Shown in pieces: positions 31,439 to 40,011 of a DNA stretch of 64,000 bases; position 1 is the first letter of the stretch, and every line of letters starts with the position of its first letter. The notes under the pieces are model-generated. The model did not search any database. It saw only the letters and a list, made by a program, of their open reading frames with translations, and was not told the origin of the DNA. The DNA comes from Candidatus Parcubacteria bacterium (lineage in GTDB: Bacteria > Patescibacteriota > Saccharimonadia > Saccharimonadales > UBA4665). The position numbers and the translations under genes were made by a program. Location: the NCBI GenBank assembly GCA_023434325.1, contig JAEYSX010000002.1:222230-286229 (forward strand), in the 5' to 3' direction.

Positions 31439-32230
31439 ATGGTTATCGATACAGCAGCTATCCAAAAGTATTTTGCAAAGCTGGGGCTAGAACCCGAGGT
31501 AGCCGATATTTATTTGGCACTGCACACATATGGCCCGCAGAGCATCTCGGAGCTATCGCGCAACGCAAAAGTAGAGCGTACACGCATCTATCGCCTGATT
31601 GACCATCTAATGGAAAGCAATCTTATCGAGATCGAGTCCCACTATAAACGCGGCATTATCAAGGCCGCCCCTATCGCAAATCTGCACATCCTGATAAACG
31701 AAAAAGAACAAGAATTAAAAAACCTACAAGACGAACTCGGACTCATCGAGCAAGTACTCGCACGCAATTCCCTGTCCAATCCAGCAACGCGCGTGCAGAT
31801 GTACTATGGGCCCGAAGGCATCCGACAAATGCGCCGGAATCAACTGCGCGCCAAAGACAAACAGAGCGTTGGCTATGCCACGCAGATATACGAGGAGCTT
31901 GCTGGCAACGCTTTTAATGATCGCTGGGGTAAAGAATTCGACGCAAAAAATTTGCACAGAAGATTAATCGTAGACGAACATTTTGTACAAAGCTGGCAGC
32001 GGCGCAAACCCGCCAGCCGCAAAATTAACGGCTACGAATGCCGCGGCGTAGATCCGTCCGTTTTTACAATTGCCGAAAACTGCGATGTGTACGACAATAT
32101 CACATCTTACTTTCAGCACGCAGACGGTGAGATGTTTGGTGTCGAGATATACAACCAGCATATTGCAGACACACAGCGCCAACTCTTTGAGATCATCTGG
32201 GCTCAGTCGACGCCAGAGACACGTATTTAG
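31439..32230 (+). CDS. TrmB-family transcriptional regulator
   Basis: A 263-residue regulator. The N-terminal winged helix-turn-helix reads YLALHTYGPQSISELSRNA, then VERTRIYRLIDHLMESNLIE (about 25-63), typical of TrmB. A short coiled coil follows (EKEQELKNLQDELGLIEQ), then a C-terminal effector or dimerisation part (YYGPEGIRQMRRNQ to the end) of the type seen in TrmB proteins lacking the sugar domain. It is divergent from msrA, with two matching palindromes between the genes, so it probably controls itself and perhaps the msrA group. The signal is unknown. Confidence 0.88.
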   Translation: MVIDTAAIQKYFAKLGLEPEVADIYLALHTYGPQSISELSRNAKVERTRIYRLIDHLMESNLIEIESHYKRGIIKAAPIANLHILINEKEQELKNLQDELGLIEQVLARNSLSNPATRVQMYYGPEGIRQMRRNQLRAKDKQSVGYATQIYEELAGNAFNDRWGKEFDAKNLHRRLIVDEHFVQSWQRRKPASRKINGYECRGVDPSVFTIAENCDVYDNITSYFQHADGEMFGVEIYNQHIADTQRQLFEIIWAQSTPETRI

Positions 32231-32240
32231 GATAATACTA

Positions 32241-32272
32241 ATAAATCAGCCCGGACAACCGGACTGATTTAT
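32241..32272. terminator. Hairpin terminator between trmB-type and DUF378 genes
   Basis: ATAAATCAGCCCGG, loop ACAA, CCGGACTGATTTAT: a 14-bp stem with one mismatch. It lies between converging genes and could stop transcription from both; the T run is short. Confidence 0.6.
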
Positions 32273-32289
32273 AGCAAATGACAGATCAG

Positions 32290-32496
32290 TTAATCCGAAC
32301 GATTAACTCTCATAAAAGTAAAGAGCAAGTACACCGCCGCTAAGCCCACCGCGCCATAGATTATCCTCGATGGAGCTGACCCGGCTCCAAAAATGCTATC
32401 GACTAAATTGTAATCAAAGAATCCAATCAACCCCCAATTGATGCCGCCGATGATCACCAGCAGGTATGCCAAGACATCTAAAAAATTCATTCGCAT
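32290..32496 (-). CDS. DUF378 family small membrane protein
   Basis: A 68-residue protein (MRMNFLDVLAYLLVIIGG) with two TM helices and the family signature GGINWGLIGFFDYNLVD followed by a second helix (IIYGAVGLAAVYLLF). DUF378/YuzA proteins are of unknown function. I chose the ATG at 32496 since GGAGGG lies 7 bases upstream; the longer open frame from 32616 has no such support. Confidence 0.85.
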   Translation of the reverse strand: MRMNFLDVLAYLLVIIGGINWGLIGFFDYNLVDSIFGAGSAPSRIIYGAVGLAAVYLLFTFMRVNRSD

Positions 32497-32561
32497 AGCG
32501 CTACCCTCCATTACGCAATCCAACCAGCTTATAACGAGAGATTGGTAAACTCTATGAGGTT

Positions 32562-33371
32562 TTACACTTTGCCCAGACGACGCTGAAGTGCACACCACTT
32601 GGCAAATGCTTGCCAAACTCCGTCATCGGATGACTCGAACCCGAGGCTGTCTTGCTCGTGAATCTCGGCTAGGGTAAGATTCTGTCCTGCGGGCACCACG
32701 ACCTCGTCGATACTGTAGCGACCCTTGCCGCGGGGCGCATCGGCGATTATGCCCAAATGATCCTGCGAGAATACTTTTGATCTTTTGCCGTCGTAAAACA
32801 CCACTGTTTGCGTGCATATCACAGTGCGGTCGGCCTTGCCCGCCATAAGCGCTATAAAATCCTCGGCCTTAAGCCAATCGGCCACATAACTCATAAACGC
32901 GCCGGGAAAACCGCGTAAAGCCACGATATTCCAAAAGCTATCCTCCACAAATACCGGTCGACCCGACAGCTTGTGCGCTTGCTTTGCCTTATAGAGCGCA
33001 ACCTGCTCTGCCTCGTGAGACTGTATTTCATCCAGCTGTACGTCCAGCTGCTGAATATCTATCCCGACCGCCTGTAATGCTGCCTGAGCTTCCGCGAACT
33101 TATGCTGGTTCCCCGTTGCAAAAGTTAAACCACCTACCGGCTTGCCTGACTCCGTCTCACTGGCAACTTTTTTGTAGCGATACCGCTTACTGATTTGCGC
33201 GTAAAAATACTCGCCAAAAGAATCTGCCTTGATGAACAAATCGTAGACGTGCTGCTCGACATCGGCATATTGATAGACCCGACCACCCTTAAACTCTATC
33301 TCGAGTACTTGAGCGTGTGGATCGTAGCCAATCGAAACTATATCCGAAGACTCGACAGGCAGTCTCTGCAT
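32562..33371 (-). CDS. KTSC domain fused to RdgB/Ham1-like NTP pyrophosphatase
   Basis: A 269-residue fusion. Residues 1-68 match the KTSC domain, including the YxY centre (VYQYADV, 32-38) and SFGEYFYAQISKRYRYKKV (51-69). That domain was named for its place at the C-terminus of some lysyl-tRNA synthetases and may bind RNA. Residues 80-269 are a Ham1/RdgB enzyme that removes ITP, XTP and dITP: LTFATGNQHKFAEAQ (82-96), VEDSFWNIVALRGFPGAFMSYV and GKGRYSIDEVVVPAG. The enzyme part is divergent but keeps the substrate and metal residues. The gene begins 6 bases after lysK on the same strand, so the KTSC domain remains next to a LysRS gene although it is attached to another enzyme. Confidence 0.85.
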   Translation of the reverse strand: MQRLPVESSDIVSIGYDPHAQVLEIEFKGGRVYQYADVEQHVYDLFIKADSFGEYFYAQISKRYRYKKVASETESGKPVGGLTFATGNQHKFAEAQAALQAVGIDIQQLDVQLDEIQSHEAEQVALYKAKQAHKLSGRPVFVEDSFWNIVALRGFPGAFMSYVADWLKAEDFIALMAGKADRTVICTQTVVFYDGKRSKVFSQDHLGIIADAPRGKGRYSIDEVVVPAGQNLTLAEIHEQDSLGFESSDDGVWQAFAKWCALQRRLGKV

Positions 33372-33377
33372 AGCAGC

Positions 33378-34910
33378 CTACCCTTCCAGATTTAGGCGCT
33401 GGACAAGCCAATCGCGTGGCAGCATAGAAAGGAACCATCCGGCGCGAGGGCCACTCGTTTTGCCTATAAGCGCTTTGTAAAGCGTCGTAAACATGTCTTT
33501 TGGCTGAAGACCAAGCTGGTCCTTTAGCTCGTAAATGCGCTCGTGGAAGTACATGCCGTCCGCATCGGCGGGAGCTGCTGCTACCTTTTCGCTAAGTGTT
33601 CGTAAAAAGTTTTGTTCTTGTTCGGTAAAGTCGTTAACATCGACAGTCTCGGCTAACGAGAACTTGACGTCCTCAGGTGCGCGAAGTCGTAGCCACTCGT
33701 CGATAAACCGCAACTGCTCCCGAATAATCTCGGCGTCTTCTTGTGCGGTTTGTTCGTACTCCGTGCGCTTTATCACTTCCAGGGTCTTGTCTGCGTCTTT
33801 AAGCGAGGCCTGATAGCTAGCCACCAGGTGCGAGAATGGCACGCGGCTCACCACCGGCTTGTTACCCCGGGTGCTAATGTACAGAAGATTATCCTCGGCT
33901 GGGCTACGATCTGACTTGGCAGTTAGCGCCGCAAATTCATCGATAAGTTTAACGACGCCTTCTTGCGGGTCAAAGTTAATCGGCCTGTTAAGCGGCACAC
34001 GCAAAATAAAGTAACGGACAACTTCGGCGGGCATAATCTGAACCGCCTCCATAGCGCTGATAGCAGTACCCTTGCTCGCGCTCATCTTTTTGGTGTCACC
34101 GATCATATGAATAGAGTCATACGGCACAGGAATTGGGGGGTCGGCCTTAAACACATCTTTCATGACCTGCACGCCAGTGTCATAGCTACCGCCAGCGCTG
34201 GCGTGTTCGCGACCAAAAGGTTCGACGTGCACATGTAACTGCCACCAGCGTGCTGGCCAGTCCAGGCGCCAGTCTAACTTAACCTCGCCAGTATCGTAAC
34301 GTGCTGTTTGTTCGGCACCCTCGGCGTCCCGATAACGAATAGTTTTGTCGACAACATCAATGCTTACAAAACTGCGCTTTTTGAGCCGCCCGTTCTCGAG
34401 CACCTGAATCGGCGTCCAACTGTCCTCGAGCTTGCGGTTAGATATCGTCTCTAGAGCCTGACGGATTTGCGGGATGTGCTGCAAGCACAGCTCAATTGCC
34501 GGCACAAACCAGCCACTGCGGTACTTGGGGTGAGAGCGGACAAACTCAACGTCTACATGCAGTGCCTTGCATCCGTCTACCAACCCTTGCAAAAAGTAAT
34601 CAGCGTAGGACTTGCCTTCCTCGCCGTCTGGCGATGGCACGTCGCAAAGCGGCATACCAAGATACTGGCTCCACTCCTCGGGCACATTGATAGGCACTTT
34701 GCGAAACACATCTAGATCATCCACAAAGTAGATGTGCCGGGCCTCGCGGCCGCGGCGATGCAGCTCCAGCAAGATCGCGTCACAGGTCACCAGCTCGCGC
34801 ATGTGGCCAAGGTGATACGTGCCGGAGGGCGAGCCACCAGATTCGATCAAAATCTCGCCCTCAGGGTAACGAGATTCTATTTCGTCAGCAATTTGAGTCA
34901 ACCAGTTCAT
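33378..34910 (-). CDS. lysK: Lysine-tRNA ligase, class I
   Basis: Class I LysRS, typical of archaea and some bacteria, unrelated to the class II LysS. From the ATG at 34910 (MNWLTQIADEIESRYPEGE) the product is 510 residues. HIGH-type motif GTYHLGHMREL (about 30-40), KMSKS-type motif KKMSASKGT, and VKLDWRLDWPARWWQL in the core. In archaeal relatives a Cys-rich zinc knuckle precedes the VKLxWRxDWPARW block; here that stretch (TIRYRDAEGAEQTARYDTGE) has no Cys. AAAGGAA stands 10 bases before the ATG. No Lys-rich leader ORF is seen upstream, unlike at glyS and serS. The KTSC-pyrophosphatase gene follows. Confidence 0.94.
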   Translation of the reverse strand: MNWLTQIADEIESRYPEGEILIESGGSPSGTYHLGHMRELVTCDAILLELHRRGREARHIYFVDDLDVFRKVPINVPEEWSQYLGMPLCDVPSPDGEEGKSYADYFLQGLVDGCKALHVDVEFVRSHPKYRSGWFVPAIELCLQHIPQIRQALETISNRKLEDSWTPIQVLENGRLKKRSFVSIDVVDKTIRYRDAEGAEQTARYDTGEVKLDWRLDWPARWWQLHVHVEPFGREHASAGGSYDTGVQVMKDVFKADPPIPVPYDSIHMIGDTKKMSASKGTAISAMEAVQIMPAEVVRYFILRVPLNRPINFDPQEGVVKLIDEFAALTAKSDRSPAEDNLLYISTRGNKPVVSRVPFSHLVASYQASLKDADKTLEVIKRTEYEQTAQEDAEIIREQLRFIDEWLRLRAPEDVKFSLAETVDVNDFTEQEQNFLRTLSEKVAAAPADADGMYFHERIYELKDQLGLQPKDMFTTLYKALIGKTSGPRAGWFLSMLPRDWLVQRLNLEG

Positions 34911-35075
34911 TTTGTTATTCCTTTGAGGGCATTCTAGCACAATTACAGAGATAAATCACCTACTCCAGCCCCCTCCGCAAAGCGCATCCTCCACGATCTT
35001 CTGCTAGTTGTCCCTAAAAAACTTATGCTATTATAGAATCAGTTATCGCGTGACATATAGATATGGGACACAATC

Positions 35076-35831
35076 ATGATTAGATTACCAAAACCTGGAG
35101 CCGACGACGGTGTCTGGGGAACACTTCTCAACGATTATCTTTCGGTCGAGATGCAAGACAATGGGACGCTCAAAATACGCACCGACGGCACATTAAGTAA
35201 CCTGGCACACACAACCGGCAACGAGACAATCGCCGGAGTGAAGACTTTTACCAGCTCGCCTGTGGTGCCTACACCAACCGGAGACTATCAAGTTGCAACC
35301 AAAAAGTACGTAGACGACGCTGCCCTAGGTGGTGACAGTCCCACACCTGACGCAACTACCAGCAGTAAAGGTGTTGTGCAGCTCGCTGGAGATCTAGGCG
35401 GAACCGCCGCAAGCCCTACCGTGCCGGGCTTAGCATCGAAAGTATCAAATAGCCGTACCGACAACAGCCCGCCCGCCGCACCAATTCTATCCTACACCCG
35501 AGCATACGCCGTAAGTTATACCGACGAGGACATAATGGTCTTTTCTGCCGGCACCTCACCAACGCCCACCGCTTGGCTCAACGAATGGGGCGGCTACCGC
35601 GCACGGCCGCTTTACAACTGGGATGCTGGCATAAGACTCATTGCGCACGCCTCGCAGTCCGGCAACATTATCGAATACCAAAACAACGCCCGGGACGTTA
35701 CCCTCTGGGGAATCAATCCCCAAGGCCACACGGTCATGTCTGGGGTCCAGATGTCTCCAGTACTAGTGCTCGGTCCAGATGACCCCGTGCCAGCGGGTAC
35801 GCCAGCCGGTACGGTAATCTTGAGGACGTAA
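35076..35831 (+). CDS. Phage tail-fibre-like structural protein
   Basis: A 251-residue protein that begins MIRLPKPGADDGVWGTLLND, a start I associate with tail or surface proteins in this phylum. It continues with fibre-type segments: ETIAGVKTFTSSP, TKKYVDDAAL and SKGVVQLAGDLGGTAASPTV, common in phage tail fibres and collar proteins. The C-terminal part (about 140-251) looks like a receptor-binding or head domain. There is no signal peptide. It lies in a plus-strand pair between minus-strand housekeeping genes, without integrase, capsid or terminase. It may belong to a tail-like particle or be a moron or phage remnant. Confidence 0.7.
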   Translation: MIRLPKPGADDGVWGTLLNDYLSVEMQDNGTLKIRTDGTLSNLAHTTGNETIAGVKTFTSSPVVPTPTGDYQVATKKYVDDAALGGDSPTPDATTSSKGVVQLAGDLGGTAASPTVPGLASKVSNSRTDNSPPAAPILSYTRAYAVSYTDEDIMVFSAGTSPTPTAWLNEWGGYRARPLYNWDAGIRLIAHASQSGNIIEYQNNARDVTLWGINPQGHTVMSGVQMSPVLVLGPDDPVPAGTPAGTVILRT

Positions 35832-35835
35832 CTAT

Positions 35836-36585
35836 ATGCCGATTATTGCATCGTGGTCTGGCGACGGGCTAGGCAATGGCCTAACCGTAACGACCCTGAC
35901 AGCCGGCACCGGAGATACGCCGTTCGACAGCATAGGCGGCGCAGGCTCCAACATAACAACAAGCACTACCGGCCCAAGATCGCCGCGCCTTCTTATCCCC
36001 GAACTCGCAAACCAGTCGCGATTTGTTCGGTGGTCTACGGCCATTGGTAGTCGCACTTCGTATGCCGTTCGCGCATACGTAGAATACTCTGGTTGGCCAA
36101 GTAGCTCCTTCTCGGCCCTACGGGGCGAACTATCCGCCGCCTTGGCCTGGAGACTAGATATCGCCGGCACCGGCGGCGTTGCAGGTCAACTAAGATTACG
36201 CGATACCTCAACTAACATTATCGCTAACTCAGGTTCTACCACCCTGCCCCTCAATACACTCATCCGCCTGGAAGTAGTAGCTAACTCGGGGAGTATGACC
36301 GTCAAGGCCTACAACGGCGAGTCAACAGCCGCACTGATCACATTAACAGGCACGGTAGGCGACACAATTAACACAATCGATTTTGGCAACACCTTCAGCT
36401 CTTCACCGCCAAGCCACTACATTGACGACATGGCCTTTTCGGATACAGCCAGTGAGATTGGCCCAATTGCACCCACAGGTGCCGTCTGGTCACTATGGAA
36501 TGGCAGCACCGAGGTACCGCTGACCTTGGATGGCGTTTGGAACGGCTCATCAATCGACCCAACTGACTTCGATCGGGTCACCTGA
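35836..36585 (+). CDS. Tail-associated protein with jelly-roll-like domain
   Basis: A 249-residue protein starting four bases after the previous gene. It begins with an unprocessed MPIIASWSGDGLGNGLTVTT, then a Gly/Ser/Thr-rich beta domain with LamG or concanavalin-like features (FDSIGGAGSNITTS; WRLDIAGTGGVAGQLRLRDTS; HYIDDMAFSD). The ending (AVWSLWNGSTEVPLTLDGVW) resembles C-terminal tags on phage structural proteins in CPR genomes. Stop TGA. Probably works with the gene before it. A hairpin follows at 36680. Confidence 0.6.
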   Translation: MPIIASWSGDGLGNGLTVTTLTAGTGDTPFDSIGGAGSNITTSTTGPRSPRLLIPELANQSRFVRWSTAIGSRTSYAVRAYVEYSGWPSSSFSALRGELSAALAWRLDIAGTGGVAGQLRLRDTSTNIIANSGSTTLPLNTLIRLEVVANSGSMTVKAYNGESTAALITLTGTVGDTINTIDFGNTFSSSPPSHYIDDMAFSDTASEIGPIAPTGAVWSLWNGSTEVPLTLDGVWNGSSIDPTDFDRVT

Positions 36586-36679
36586 CAAAACTCGCTGCTG
36601 TTCGCGACACCTTTTGACCACGTCAAACCTTTACGCCTATCCACAAATCAAACTCTCAAGTTTCTTTGCGCCTTTCAAA

Positions 36680-36713
36680 ACGCACCAAGTCTTGTTTACA
36701 AAACTTGGTGCGT
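36680..36713. terminator. Hairpin between the tail-like pair and greA
   Basis: ACGCACCAAGT, 12-base loop, ACTTGGTGCGT: a perfect 11-bp stem between convergent genes. It lacks a strong T run, so its termination strength is uncertain. Confidence 0.65.
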
Positions 36714-36769
36714 ATCATTAGTTTCTTACGACCATCAATGGCTGTAAGCACCACACACGGTGTCGGCTA

Positions 36770-37231
36770 TTACGAAATGTCTGCGATCTTGTAGAGTGTG
36801 GTTTCTGCAGGAGTCTTAATTTCGACTTCCTCGCCCTCTTTCTTACCCATCAGCGCCTGGCCAATTGGGGACTCATCGGAAATCTTGCCGTTCAACGGAT
36901 CAGCCTCTACGGTGCCTACGACCTGGAATTCTTTGGTCTTACCGTCTTCGGTACGAAGCTTAACAGTCGAGCCCAAAACAACCTTACCGTTGCTTTTGGG
37001 GTCTGTAATTACAGCGACGTTCTTTAGGATGTGGTCAACTTCGCTGATGCGGTTTTCGTTACGCTCTTGATCCTGACGTGCGGCGGTGTATTCCATGTTT
37101 TCGCCGAGGTCGCCAAACTCACGAGCAGTCTTGATACGATCAGCAATAACTGCACGTTGTGCAATCAGCTCTTCGAGCTCTGCCTGCAATTCTTCAACGC
37201 CTTGTTTGGTTAAATGAAAAAGTTTGTTCAT
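36770..37231 (-). CDS. greA: Transcription elongation factor GreA
   Basis: Rescues backtracked RNA polymerase by stimulating cleavage of the transcript's 3' end. The 153-residue protein has an N-terminal coiled coil (KQGVEELQAELEELIAQRAV; DLGENMEYTAARQDQ, which contains the acidic tip) and the C-terminal FKBP-like domain (SPIGQALMGKKEGEEVEIKTP). GGGAG stands 7 bases before the ATG. Its start overlaps the proS stop (ATGA), so it is coupled to proS. Confidence 0.97.
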   Translation of the reverse strand: MNKLFHLTKQGVEELQAELEELIAQRAVIADRIKTAREFGDLGENMEYTAARQDQERNENRISEVDHILKNVAVITDPKSNGKVVLGSTVKLRTEDGKTKEFQVVGTVEADPLNGKISDESPIGQALMGKKEGEEVEIKTPAETTLYKIADIS

Positions 37232-39009
37232 GTCTTTTCTCCCTTGTCGGTTTTTTGGTATGAACGAGAATCAAATATAGCAAGATCCCGATTCTGCAAG
37301 ACCCAATCAATCAGGTCATCGCGGCTCAGCATTTTGACATCTGACTCTCCACGCTTTTTAATCTCGAACTGCTGGCTCGCAAGCGTTTTTTCGCTTACAA
37401 CAACGCGGTATGGAATACCCAGCAAATCCGCGTCTGCAAACTTCTCCCCCGCCCTCGCTTCAGTACGATCGTCATATAGTACCAAAATGCCCGCGCCAGT
37501 CAAGCCCTGATACAGATCGTCGGCCGCCCGCACGACTTGCTCAGATTCGCCAATAGAAGCAAGGTACACGGTATAGGGGGCGATATTGGCCGGCCACACG
37601 ATCCCACGATCATCGTGGTGCGTCTCGGCGATAGCCGCCATAGTCCGGCCAATGCCTATGCCGTAGCAGCCCATATAGTACTTTTGACGCTGTCCGCTGG
37701 CATCGGTATAGTCGGCACCAGCCATAAGGTTACTGTAGTGATATCCAAGCTGGAAGATGTTCCCCACCTCGATCCCTCGCTTCTCTACCAACGGACCGCC
37801 TTCCGGGCTGATAAAGCCTGGCTGCGCCAAAGCGATGTCCGCCTCGATGTCCAGCCTGTAATCACGGTCAATGTTGATATTTAGCAAGTCGCGATGCTTC
37901 TTATTAGCGCCGCCGTACATATTCCGAACAGTCCGCAAACTAGCGTCACCCACCACTACCACCTCATATCCACTTTTTGTGCCTTTCCTCACCATATTTA
38001 TAGGGGAAATAAAGCCTGGTTCGCTATGAAGATCCTCACAGATTTCCTCGCTAGTCGCTGGCCGGATATCCCATGCGCCTGCCGCCTGCATAAGCTTTGT
38101 CTCGTTGACGTCGTAATCACCCCGGATAACGGCGAGAATGTAACGCTTGGTGGCCTCGTCAAAGTACAGTACGTCCTTGATTTGCTGCCAAAGTGGCATA
38201 TTGTGCAACCGCTCGCCGTCCTCCATCGTCGGGCCACGTTCGGCGTCGACTTCTTGCATATCGCGCATCTCTTCGTCGAGATTCTTATCGTCTACTTTAA
38301 AGGTTGCCACGTCTTCGTGCGCCGCATAGCCGCTCGTTTCGTCGATAAAGTAGCGACTTTCGCCCTGCGGGCTCTCTACAACAAACTCGTGGCAGTATTC
38401 GCCGCCAATATAGCCGTTGTCGGCAGCCACGACATCCACCTTAAGCCCTAGCTCCTCAAAAATAGCCTTGTAGGCGTCCCACATTTTTTGGTAGATCTCT
38501 TTAAACTGCTCTTCGGTACTAAAGCTATAGGCATCCTTCATGACAAACTCGCGCACACGCAACAAGCCGCCGCGAGCGCGCATCTCGTCGCGGAACTTCA
38601 TACTAAACTGATAGATGTTAAACGGCAAATCTTTGTAGCTGATATTAAACTTGCGAACCAGATCCACGGCCATTTCCTCGGCCGTACCGCCCAGCGCAAA
38701 GTCAGCACCGCGGCGATCGGTAATCTTCATCAGCTCGAACCCGGTGGTAGTCGTCCGATTCGTTTCCTGCCAGAGTTCCAACGGGTGAAGCACAGGCATG
38801 ATAACTTCTTGTGCACCTGCGGCGTTCATGTGTTTGCGCACCACAGCCTCGATCTTTTGATGCAAAGCGATACCGAGCGGCAATAAGTAATATCTGCCCG
38901 CCGTGGACTCGCGAATATAACCGGCCTGCGTTAACAAGCGGTGCGAGGGGATCTTGTAATCCAAACCTTCTGTTTTTGATGTCCTACCAAATAATTTCGA
39001 AACTTTCAT
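37228..39009 (-). CDS. proS: Proline-tRNA ligase, bacterial type with editing domain
   Basis: Class II ProRS of 593 residues. Motif 1-type STAGRYYLLPLG (36-47), motif 2 QFSMKFRDEMRARGGLLRVREFVMKDAY region and motif 3 GCYGIGIGRTMAA are visible, with a large insertion (about 215-395) between motifs 2 and 3 that matches the editing domain clearing Ala-tRNA-Pro. The C-terminal anticodon domain follows. AAAGGA is about 13 bases before the ATG. A 20-codon ORF with Pro codons at its end and an extended -10 promoter lie upstream. greA follows with a four-base overlap. Confidence 0.96.
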   Translation of the reverse strand: MKVSKLFGRTSKTEGLDYKIPSHRLLTQAGYIRESTAGRYYLLPLGIALHQKIEAVVRKHMNAAGAQEVIMPVLHPLELWQETNRTTTTGFELMKITDRRGADFALGGTAEEMAVDLVRKFNISYKDLPFNIYQFSMKFRDEMRARGGLLRVREFVMKDAYSFSTEEQFKEIYQKMWDAYKAIFEELGLKVDVVAADNGYIGGEYCHEFVVESPQGESRYFIDETSGYAAHEDVATFKVDDKNLDEEMRDMQEVDAERGPTMEDGERLHNMPLWQQIKDVLYFDEATKRYILAVIRGDYDVNETKLMQAAGAWDIRPATSEEICEDLHSEPGFISPINMVRKGTKSGYEVVVVGDASLRTVRNMYGGANKKHRDLLNINIDRDYRLDIEADIALAQPGFISPEGGPLVEKRGIEVGNIFQLGYHYSNLMAGADYTDASGQRQKYYMGCYGIGIGRTMAAIAETHHDDRGIVWPANIAPYTVYLASIGESEQVVRAADDLYQGLTGAGILVLYDDRTEARAGEKFADADLLGIPYRVVVSEKTLASQQFEIKKRGESDVKMLSRDDLIDWVLQNRDLAIFDSRSYQKTDKGEKT

Positions 39010-39061
39010 AATATGTGAGTGTCCTTTTTTTGTGTACTAGTAGATTTACGATAAATAGAAA

Positions 39062-39124
39062 TTACGGCCGGTGGGCCGGGATAAACATCTTACAAGATTG
39101 GCAGACAACACTGTAGGTACTCAT
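39062..39124 (-). CDS. Short ORF upstream of proS, possible leader peptide
   Basis: A 20-residue ORF (MSTYSVVCQSCKMF, then IPAHRP) ends 52 bases before proS. Two Pro codons (CCG) are at residues 16 and 20, the latter just before the stop; starting at the ATG six bases earlier adds a third Pro. Its ATG is 8 bases after a TATACT box. The geometry copies the Gly-rich and Ser-rich ORFs before glyS and serS, but enrichment for the cognate residue is weaker. The two Cys (C8, C11) have no explanation. GGCCCACCGGCC at the end can form a short stem. Confidence 0.42.
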   Translation of the reverse strand: MSTYSVVCQSCKMFIPAHRP

Positions 39125-39132
39125 CGGCATTT

Positions 39133-39141
39133 AGTATACCA
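39133..39141 (-). promoter_or_regulatory. Extended -10 promoter of the proS leader
   Basis: TGG followed by TATACT on the minus strand (TGn extended -10), 8 bases before the short ORF and 6 bases after the CPBP stop codon. Confidence 0.55.
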
Positions 39142-39144
39142 CGA

Positions 39145-39921
39145 CTATAGCGCTGCGGCACCTGTGACTAATATCATATACGCCAAGCCATTCTTTATGG
39201 CATGGACGGCAATAGGGGCCCACAGCGCACCGGTCTTTTCGCGCAGATAACAGAGTACCAGCGACAACAGGAACGTATCTATGCCCGCCACCCAGAGCAA
39301 GCCCTCGCTACTTGCAAGCAGGTGTGGACTGGCAAAGAGTACACTTACGATCAGAGTCGCCCAGATAAACCTGAGCTTTTTACGCAATCCGGCAAACAGG
39401 AACCCGCGAAACACCACTTCCTCTACGATCGGGGGCAAGATTACCAGGGCGATAAAGCCCATAATTTTTTCGATCGAATTAAAGAAGTTATCAAACCCCA
39501 GCTCTTGCTGCTGCTCAAGATTGATATCGGTCGATGCACTCGTGAGCGACAAAACTACGATAAGCATAATAAAGTAAACAACATATCCTCCGATGGCGAA
39601 CGCAATATCCCGGCCTGCAGGCTTACGCGAGAAACCTAACGCAGACAGCTTTCCCTGTCGCCGTCGCAAAAACAGCCAAAGCGCCAAAAGAATAATAACG
39701 TCGCTTAACAGCACAAAATAAAATTGGCCCGCAATACCTGACGGCAAGCCTGCCGATCCACCCCCTGCCATCGCCAGCGCCGCCAATATCAATCCCGCCA
39801 AGAATTGCGCGCCAAAATATAGAAAGATCGTGTACAAAATAGCCGAGGTTGAACCCCAAGGCACGTTTGGCCAAAGGGCGGGAAAGCTAAATAGCCGCGA
39901 TGACCTCTCTTTTACGCTCAT
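39145..39921 (-). CDS. CPBP family intramembrane metalloprotease
   Basis: A 258-residue polytopic protein of the CAAX-protease/bacteriocin-processing (Abi) family. The catalytic signature is PPIVEEVVFRGFLFAGLRKK (EExxxR), followed by the second His motif in VLFASPHLLAS and the third in VHAIKNGLAYMI. The substrate is unknown; such enzymes process lipoproteins or peptides, or give immunity to bacteriocins. GAGGGG is about 7 bases before the ATG. Confidence 0.9.
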   Translation of the reverse strand: MSVKERSSRLFSFPALWPNVPWGSTSAILYTIFLYFGAQFLAGLILAALAMAGGGSAGLPSGIAGQFYFVLLSDVIILLALWLFLRRRQGKLSALGFSRKPAGRDIAFAIGGYVVYFIMLIVVLSLTSASTDINLEQQQELGFDNFFNSIEKIMGFIALVILPPIVEEVVFRGFLFAGLRKKLRFIWATLIVSVLFASPHLLASSEGLLWVAGIDTFLLSLVLCYLREKTGALWAPIAVHAIKNGLAYMILVTGAAAL

Positions 39922-40011
39922 CGTACCGCCCCTCTGTCAGTTGCAAAGAACAATCGATCTTGCTGCACGGTAAAATATCCGGAACAAATGTATGTCATAG
40001 CGGGATTGATT

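Noticed and set aside
34911..35075. Search for a Lys-rich leader ORF before lysK
   Set aside because: The short ORFs there (MRFAEGAGVGDLSL; MPSKE) are not Lys-rich and not placed after a -10 box as in glyS and serS.
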